The notes under the pieces were generated by a model, which made no database searches, was not told the origin of the DNA, and worked only from the letters and a program-made list of their open reading frames with translations. Below, piece by piece: positions 5,879 through 9,273 of a DNA stretch of 9,273 bases (its first letter is position 1; each line of letters begins with the position of its first letter). The stretch lies in the NCBI GenBank assembly GCA_014523665.1, contig JAATVR010000556.1:1-9273 (forward strand), given 5' to 3'. Position numbers and translations under genes: made by a program. This stretch comes from Nitrososphaerales archaeon TH526. Lineage in GTDB: Archaea > Thermoproteota > Nitrososphaeria > Nitrososphaerales > Nitrososphaeraceae.

Positions 5879-7357
5879 CTAACCCAATTGGTTTCTAAAT
5901 GCAGATTCGTATCCTACTTTTCTTAGAATGTAAGGAAGATATACGCTGTCCCTTGCAGAATCGGCATGCAAAAAGCTTAGCCCTTGTGGTAGCCAGTCGA
6001 GTATGAAACTCTTCCTAGAGTAATACTTGCCTATAAGAATATTATCGTTAACACGCCTTATTTCGTCATGAAAAAGACCTCCGGTGGCATCCTGCATTTC
6101 TACATGGTCTTCCAAGTCGGTAACTTGGGCTGCGCCAGCAAGGATATTCCCGAAAACATAATCATTCTTCAAACAGTTCCTACCTTTGTCATCAGTATCG
6201 AAGTAGTATTTAAACCGGAAAACGTTGTCACTCCAGCCAGAGTCGGAAACAAGTCTACCTGACCAGATGCCTACCATATACTCTAGAGAAGGTCTTTTCG
6301 ATTTGCTGTATAAATACTCATGATCTTCTTCAGTCATAAACTCAAATGGATACTTTCTTGACATAGAGAAGGTTAGAATTTCGCGACCTGGTGTACCCAT
6401 AAATGCCTTACCAAGCATGGTATATTCATCGACAATTTTGAGAACATCATAAAATTGATTGAATGGGAAATCTAAATATTCCAATAAAATAACTTTGCCA
6501 AATCCTTCGATCTCTTTTTGTGTGGCTTTATTCTTAGCAAAAACAGGTACTTCGTAAGGATGTGTTATTCCTACAACCTCATCCTTTTCATTCTTGTTAA
6601 ATCTTTTCCAAAAACCGCCGAAATAAAGCAGTAATGTATTCTGAATGTTGCTGTCACGTGAATAGATTCCCTTCCACTGTAGATTATTGTAGATCATCAG
6701 ACTCTCTGGATCAAGTCTCCAATTGCTATCATCTATCTGATTCTTTGAGCTATTTACTAGGCTGTCAGTATCAAACTCTGACTTTACAGACACAAAAAAT
6801 TTTGACAAGTTATTATTCGAACAGTACATTGGTTGCACTACAGCGCATGTATTACCCAAGTTCTTACTCAAAGGTAACTCCGCATAGATGTTATCCCAGT
6901 CCCTAATTATTCGAGATGCAATTATTGAAGCTACCGTCATTACAGAAATCTGAGGGTTGACCCCAACTGATGAGGGAAAGACGCTGGCGTCGCAAACAAA
7001 TAAGTTCTGAAAGCCGTAAACCCTACAGTTAGAGTCAAGCACAGAGTCTGCTGGCGATTTACCAATCCTGTTACCAGACTGAGGATGAGCTGACCCCAGT
7101 AGGAGGTTTTTCGGATCCTGTATTATTTTCCTGATCAATTTAGGAACGTCTTCTTCATTGTCCACTATAGCCATGGCCCTATGTGAACTAACTACTCTCC
7201 TCGCTCCAAGAGCAAACCACATCTTTGCCAATACCTCAACGCCCTTCGCAATTGCTTTGAGCTCCTTTATTGACGGTTCATAGCTCACACTTGCTCTGCC
7301 CGTGTTTGTTAGAGCCACTCTTCCAACGTTACCATCACGTACTACAATTCCAGCCAT
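5879..7357 (-). CDS. GMC-family (FAD) oxidoreductase, C-terminal fragment with long unrecognised extension
   Basis: The frame of 492 residues opens at an internal ATG and is really the continuation of the fragment at 7365-7934, separated from it by a G8 tract. Residues 85-152 are the C-terminal GMC signature: SAHPQSGN with the catalytic His91, then CRVYGFQNLFVCDASVFP and GVNPQ with the paired Asn134. In this family the His/Asn pair removes a proton from an alcohol while FAD takes the hydride. A normal protein would end near residue 155. Here about 335 more residues follow: a polar linker (160-215), a segment including KGIYSRD and FGKVILLEYLDFPFNQFYD (225-335), and a beta-rich segment starting GIWSGRLVSDSGW (363-450). 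I cannot name these domains. The product as written would lack FAD binding and is unlikely to work alone. Confidence 0.75.
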   Translation of the reverse strand: MAGIVVRDGNVGRVALTNTGRASVSYEPSIKELKAIAKGVEVLAKMWFALGARRVVSSHRAMAIVDNEEDVPKLIRKIIQDPKNLLLGSAHPQSGNRIGKSPADSVLDSNCRVYGFQNLFVCDASVFPSSVGVNPQISVMTVASIIASRIIRDWDNIYAELPLSKNLGNTCAVVQPMYCSNNNLSKFFVSVKSEFDTDSLVNSSKNQIDDSNWRLDPESLMIYNNLQWKGIYSRDSNIQNTLLLYFGGFWKRFNKNEKDEVVGITHPYEVPVFAKNKATQKEIEGFGKVILLEYLDFPFNQFYDVLKIVDEYTMLGKAFMGTPGREILTFSMSRKYPFEFMTEEDHEYLYSKSKRPSLEYMVGIWSGRLVSDSGWSDNVFRFKYYFDTDDKGRNCLKNDYVFGNILAGAAQVTDLEDHVEMQDATGGLFHDEIRRVNDNILIGKYYSRKSFILDWLPQGLSFLHADSARDSVYLPYILRKVGYESAFRNQLG

Positions 7358-7364
7358 TGCATAA

Positions 7365-7934
7365 TTATTGAACCTTTGAATTAGGTTTCGATGCTCGATT
7401 GCCCCCCCCAGCCGAGAGGGCGATCGAAAACTGAAGTAAGGGTAAGAAAATACTCTCTATCAGGAACTCGTCAGTACTATCATCAAAATTATACTCCTCT
7501 CTGGTTAAATCCGATTTTCTTGTCACCCCAAAATCATGTACCGTGTAGGCCATAGGAATTCCTAGGTTACCCTTTATTTCGTAATCAAAATCTCCTATTA
7601 CTTCAACTCCTGGATGCAAACAAAGTCCTACCCCAGCAGTATCCTGTGCAATGCCATTTTGCAGGAGAAGTTTAGTCGAAGCTATAGCCCCGGCGCTCAA
7701 TATGACTAATTTAGCATTAACCCTCATCCTCAGCAATTTTGTTTTGTCTATATTAATGAAATTACCTTCGACTCCCTCTACTACTCCTTCACTATAAATG
7801 ATTTTGTCTATATCACAATTACAATATATTCTCATATTCGAGTCAGGTTTCGTTAAAGCTCTGTGGACGTAGGTCACCAGAGCATTTTGCTTAGTCTCAT
7901 AATGACAACCAACATGACAGAAACCACACTGCAT
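7365..7934 (-). CDS. GMC-family oxidoreductase, middle fragment (5' truncated, frame-shifted)
   Basis: The 189-residue frame starts MQCGFCHVGCHYETKQNALVTY, a Cys-rich stretch that in long GMC dehydrogenases/oxidases lies about 200 residues into the protein. It continues with NAKLVILSAGAIASTKLLL, the typical segment near the flavin, and GLCLHPG. The N-terminal dinucleotide motif GxGxxG is absent: the frame is open only about 14 codons further upstream (IYGVC just before the ATG) to a TGA near 7978. At its end the protein reads ALSAGGGNRAS and stops. With seven instead of eight G at 7402-7409 it would read ALSAGGAIEHRNLIQRF and run on into the 5879-7357 frame, giving 684 residues from this ATG. 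It is best seen as a broken gene, or one with a sequence error plus a genuine 5' loss. Confidence 0.7.
   Translation of the reverse strand: MQCGFCHVGCHYETKQNALVTYVHRALTKPDSNMRIYCNCDIDKIIYSEGVVEGVEGNFINIDKTKLLRMRVNAKLVILSAGAIASTKLLLQNGIAQDTAGVGLCLHPGVEVIGDFDYEIKGNLGIPMAYTVHDFGVTRKSDLTREEYNFDDSTDEFLIESIFLPLLQFSIALSAGGGNRASKPNSKVQ
7402..7409 (-). other. G8 homopolymer tract at the oxidoreductase frame break
   Basis: Eight C on the plus strand (eight G in the coding strand). Seven would restore one continuous GMC oxidoreductase frame. Such tracts are classic slippage sites and also classic sequencing-error sites. Confidence 0.75.
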
Positions 7935-7954
7935 GCAAACTCCATAAATTCCAA

Positions 7955-8224
7955 ATGCAAAAATACGAAAGTCGCTTCAAGTTGCCATCGATCGAAAGTC
8001 ATTTTTGCGACGACCTGGCAACAATGTACCAACCACAGATTGCATATTACAAAGAGAATTATCCATCTGTTTGTGCTCTGGGCACAAAGGTTCTACAGCA
8101 GAACATGTTTGTCACTCCAGTATCCTTCGCAAAGGAACATATAGCAGTGTTAGCACACTGTAAGCATTGTAAATGTGAAAGTTTGGTGGGTCATGACCCA
8201 GAAGGTCTATTAGATGAACTGTAA
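7955..8224 (+). CDS. Small protein of unknown function with a C-terminal Cys/His cluster
   Basis: The 89-residue product is protein-like throughout but belongs to no family I know. It has no signal peptide or membrane helix. Residues 17-66 are mixed, with several Tyr and two Cys (18, 40). The C-terminal part holds HCKHCKC (68-74) plus His62 and His80, a possible site for zinc, iron or copper; the tail (GHDPEGLLDEL) is acidic. The ATG at 7955 is the first in frame after a TAG at 7892; ATG at 8024 is an alternative. Its 5' end overlaps the end of the open frame of the truncated oxidoreductase on the other strand, so it may mark a recombination junction. No TATA box is evident at the expected distance from 7955; ATAAATT at 7944-7950 would suit a start of transcription near 7973. 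Confidence 0.55.
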   Translation: MQKYESRFKLPSIESHFCDDLATMYQPQIAYYKENYPSVCALGTKVLQQNMFVTPVSFAKEHIAVLAHCKHCKCESLVGHDPEGLLDEL

Positions 8225-8652
8225 AAACAACCGATGAAAGTGGGTTTGACCTACTTTAAAGTATAGCATAATGCAATTTGATTAAACAATAAAGAGAGAG
8301 TTTCCTATTTGGGTAACGGGGGGAATAAAAGTTATTTGTGAGCACACCGAATTCCGAGAAAATTCTTTCTGTCGTTGACTCGATGGTCTATCACTCACTT
8401 CATTTATCAATATTATGATTATCTTATCTCCATATATCAGATGCATTATAGGGATTGTTTCAATATTAACAACTATGCGATATTAATTTCAAAATCAAAC
8501 AATTTGAGTTTTTTAAGAACAAGGTAAGTTGTTAGCCCCATTCTGGGATAATGATCCTAGTTCCGCGGGTTAAGATTAATTAAGATGTCCCAAAAAATCC
8601 TAAGTTGAACTTGTTGAGGTATACGTGAGAGGATGAACTCCTCGTTCCAGTC

Positions 8653-8752
8653 ATGACGAGAAAAGGAGTCAGGTCCGCATGTTGCTCTTGCCGTGGTGAT
8701 TGCCGTGGTTACACCAATCGTTGTCAATAATATTGCCGGGTCATATCAATGA
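8653..8752 (+). pseudogene. Possible frame-shifted signal-peptide remnant
   Basis: ATG 8653 starts MTRKGVRSA, a basic N-terminus common in archaeal exported proteins. One base later (near 8680) another frame continues with VALAVVIAVVTPIVVNNIAG, a clean hydrophobic helix, and stops at TGA 8750-8752. Skipping one base would join them into a signal or anchor segment of about 32 residues, with no mature protein behind it. It is either a relic of a secreted protein or a very small membrane peptide. Confidence 0.35.
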
Positions 8753-9067
8753 AGTTCCCTATCTCCGTTATTCTTGAGGAGCCTATCATCGAGACCTGAT
8801 TTCATTGGGTGAGACAAGAGTAATGATTTATCTTTTTCGTTAGATACAGATGCCTTCAAATAAGTCTCTGATGAAAACAATCAGGTTCAGATTTGAAAGA
8901 TATCATTTTCCATGTTTCATGAAGGTATTCAATCAATGTATATCCATTCGATAGCATGACACAAGTCTGAAAATTGTATTTTGGACTAGATCACGAGTAA
9001 AAGTTCGTTTCAAATCCTCTAGCAATCGACAATGAAATCGGAGATTTGAAGGTGCTAACCAGTTCTG

Positions 9068-9081
9068 GGACCTCTAGGTCC
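9068..9081 (+). other. Small hairpin GGACC-TCTA-GGTCC upstream of eS1
   Basis: A perfect 5-bp stem with a 4-base loop lies 53 bp before the eS1 start, upstream of the likely TATA box. It is therefore outside the predicted transcript; it may be a protein-binding inverted repeat or chance. Confidence 0.3.
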
Positions 9082-9101
9082 TCATCTAATCTATCATATA
9101 A

Positions 9102-9109
9102 CTTATATT
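9102..9109 (+). promoter_or_regulatory. TATA-like box of the eS1 gene
   Basis: CTTATATT is centred 29.5 bp before the eS1 ATG, predicting a very short leader. A second AT-rich candidate (CATATAAC, 9095-9102) lies just upstream. Confidence 0.45.
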
Positions 9110-9116
9110 CTGGACG

Positions 9117-9127
9117 TGGAGATGATC
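9117..9127 (+). promoter_or_regulatory. Ribosome-binding site of eS1
   Basis: TGGAGATGATC matches 9 of 11 bases of AGGAGGTGATC, the full complement of the conserved 3' end of 16S rRNA. It ends 7 bases before the ATG. It fixes the eS1 start and contrasts with the surface-protein genes, which have none. Confidence 0.6.
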
Positions 9128-9134
9128 AATTTAG

Positions 9135-9273
9135 ATGCCCAAGGGTTCCAAACGAGGCGGTAGGGTTCGTGACAAGTGGAAGGATAAGCAGTGGATTATG
9201 GTTAATGCACCTGCTGCTTTAGGTGGAAGTGTAATAAATTATGTGCCTGTCAGTGATATTAATAGTGCTCGCG
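9135..9273 (+). CDS. rps3ae: Ribosomal protein eS1 (S3Ae), N-terminal part, runs off the right edge
   Basis: The first 46 codons read MPKGSKRGGRVRDKWKDKQW, then IMVNAPAALGGSVINYVPVS. The basic N-terminal tail, the [KR]DKWK[DSE]K.W core and the following VNAP are the hallmarks of archaeal and eukaryotic eS1 (S3Ae), a small-subunit protein near the mRNA exit channel, with no true bacterial counterpart of this type. The full protein is normally about 200-220 residues, so most is outside the window. The start is fixed by the ribosome-binding site 7 bases upstream. This gene gives the best evidence that the window is archaeal chromosome and not a plasmid or virus. Confidence 0.88.
   Translation, partial: MPKGSKRGGRVRDKWKDKQWIMVNAPAALGGSVINYVPVSDINSAR

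Larger units (their letters stand above)
8225..9134. other. Long region without a convincing intact gene
   Basis: About 910 AT-rich bases separate the Cys/His-cluster protein from eS1. No frame of length or quality is visible on either strand. I checked for the missing N-terminal FAD domain of the oxidoreductase just upstream of 7978 and found none. The region holds a possible signal-peptide remnant (8653-8752), a small hairpin (9068-9081) and the eS1 promoter. It could be decayed coding sequence or hold an untranslated RNA I cannot identify. Confidence 0.5.

Noticed and set aside
8653..8730. Cys-rich peptide of 25 residues (MTRKGVRSACCSCRGDCRGY...)
   Set aside because: The Cys-rich part is the out-of-frame reading of a stretch that encodes a clean hydrophobic helix one base over, so the Cys content is probably an artefact.
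9006..9022. tRNA-like T-loop (GTTTCAAATCC)
   Set aside because: The bases around the loop cannot form the 5-bp T stem and no anticodon or acceptor arm is present.

Overview
The window looks like chromosome from an ammonia-oxidising-type archaeon (Thaumarchaeota/Nitrososphaerota, probably the soil Nitrososphaera/Nitrosocosmicus side). The evidence is the start of an archaeal/eukaryotic-type ribosomal protein (eS1, formerly S3Ae) at the right edge, AT-rich archaeal TATA boxes about 26 bp upstream of start codons (leaderless transcription), and several secreted surface-type proteins. The lineage call rests on recognising protein style from memory, not on a search.

Layout. 1-665 (-): the N-terminal part of a secreted YVTN beta-propeller protein that runs off the left edge, built from almost identical 129-bp repeats. 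666-994: divergent promoter region. 995-2482 (+): a secreted, cysteine-containing surface protein with a beta-sandwich-like N-terminal domain, a linker carrying repeated SEAG motifs, and an internally duplicated C-terminal half. 2714-3520 (-): a V8-like (S1B) serine protease without a signal peptide. 3625-4519 (-): a membrane protein gene whose C-terminal third is cut off by two frame changes, followed by a further minus-strand coding-like remnant. 4520-4915: divergent intergenic region. 4927-5547 (+): a second secreted protein that shares the SEAG motif and the terminal-domain signature of the 995-2482 product. 5548-5878: convergent intergenic region with a strong hairpin. 5879-7934 (-): a GMC (FAD) oxidoreductase broken by a G8-tract frameshift, lacking its N-terminal FAD-binding part, and carrying a C-terminal extension of about 335 residues that I do not recognise. 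7955-8224 (+): a small unknown protein with a Cys/His cluster, starting where the oxidoreductase is cut. 8225-9134: about 900 bp without a convincing intact gene, holding a possible signal-peptide remnant. 9135-9273 (+): the first 46 codons of eS1.

Taken together this is an accessory cell-surface/secretome segment next to a conserved ribosomal gene. Two themes stand out. First, two secreted proteins share a short S-E-A-G-[IVL]-I linker motif and a Cys-bracketed beta domain, arranged in opposite order. Second, coding frames are interrupted by one-base changes at four places, three of them in homopolymers (A7, G8, T3). That could mean real gene decay, phase-variable tracts, or uncorrected indel errors in the assembly, and sequence alone cannot decide. 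Three genes have a TATA-like octamer centred exactly 25.5 bp upstream of an ATG, and this spacing supports the frameshift interpretation at 4916. I do not see a complete, clearly new multi-gene system; the SEAG-motif surface proteins are the best candidate for something undescribed.
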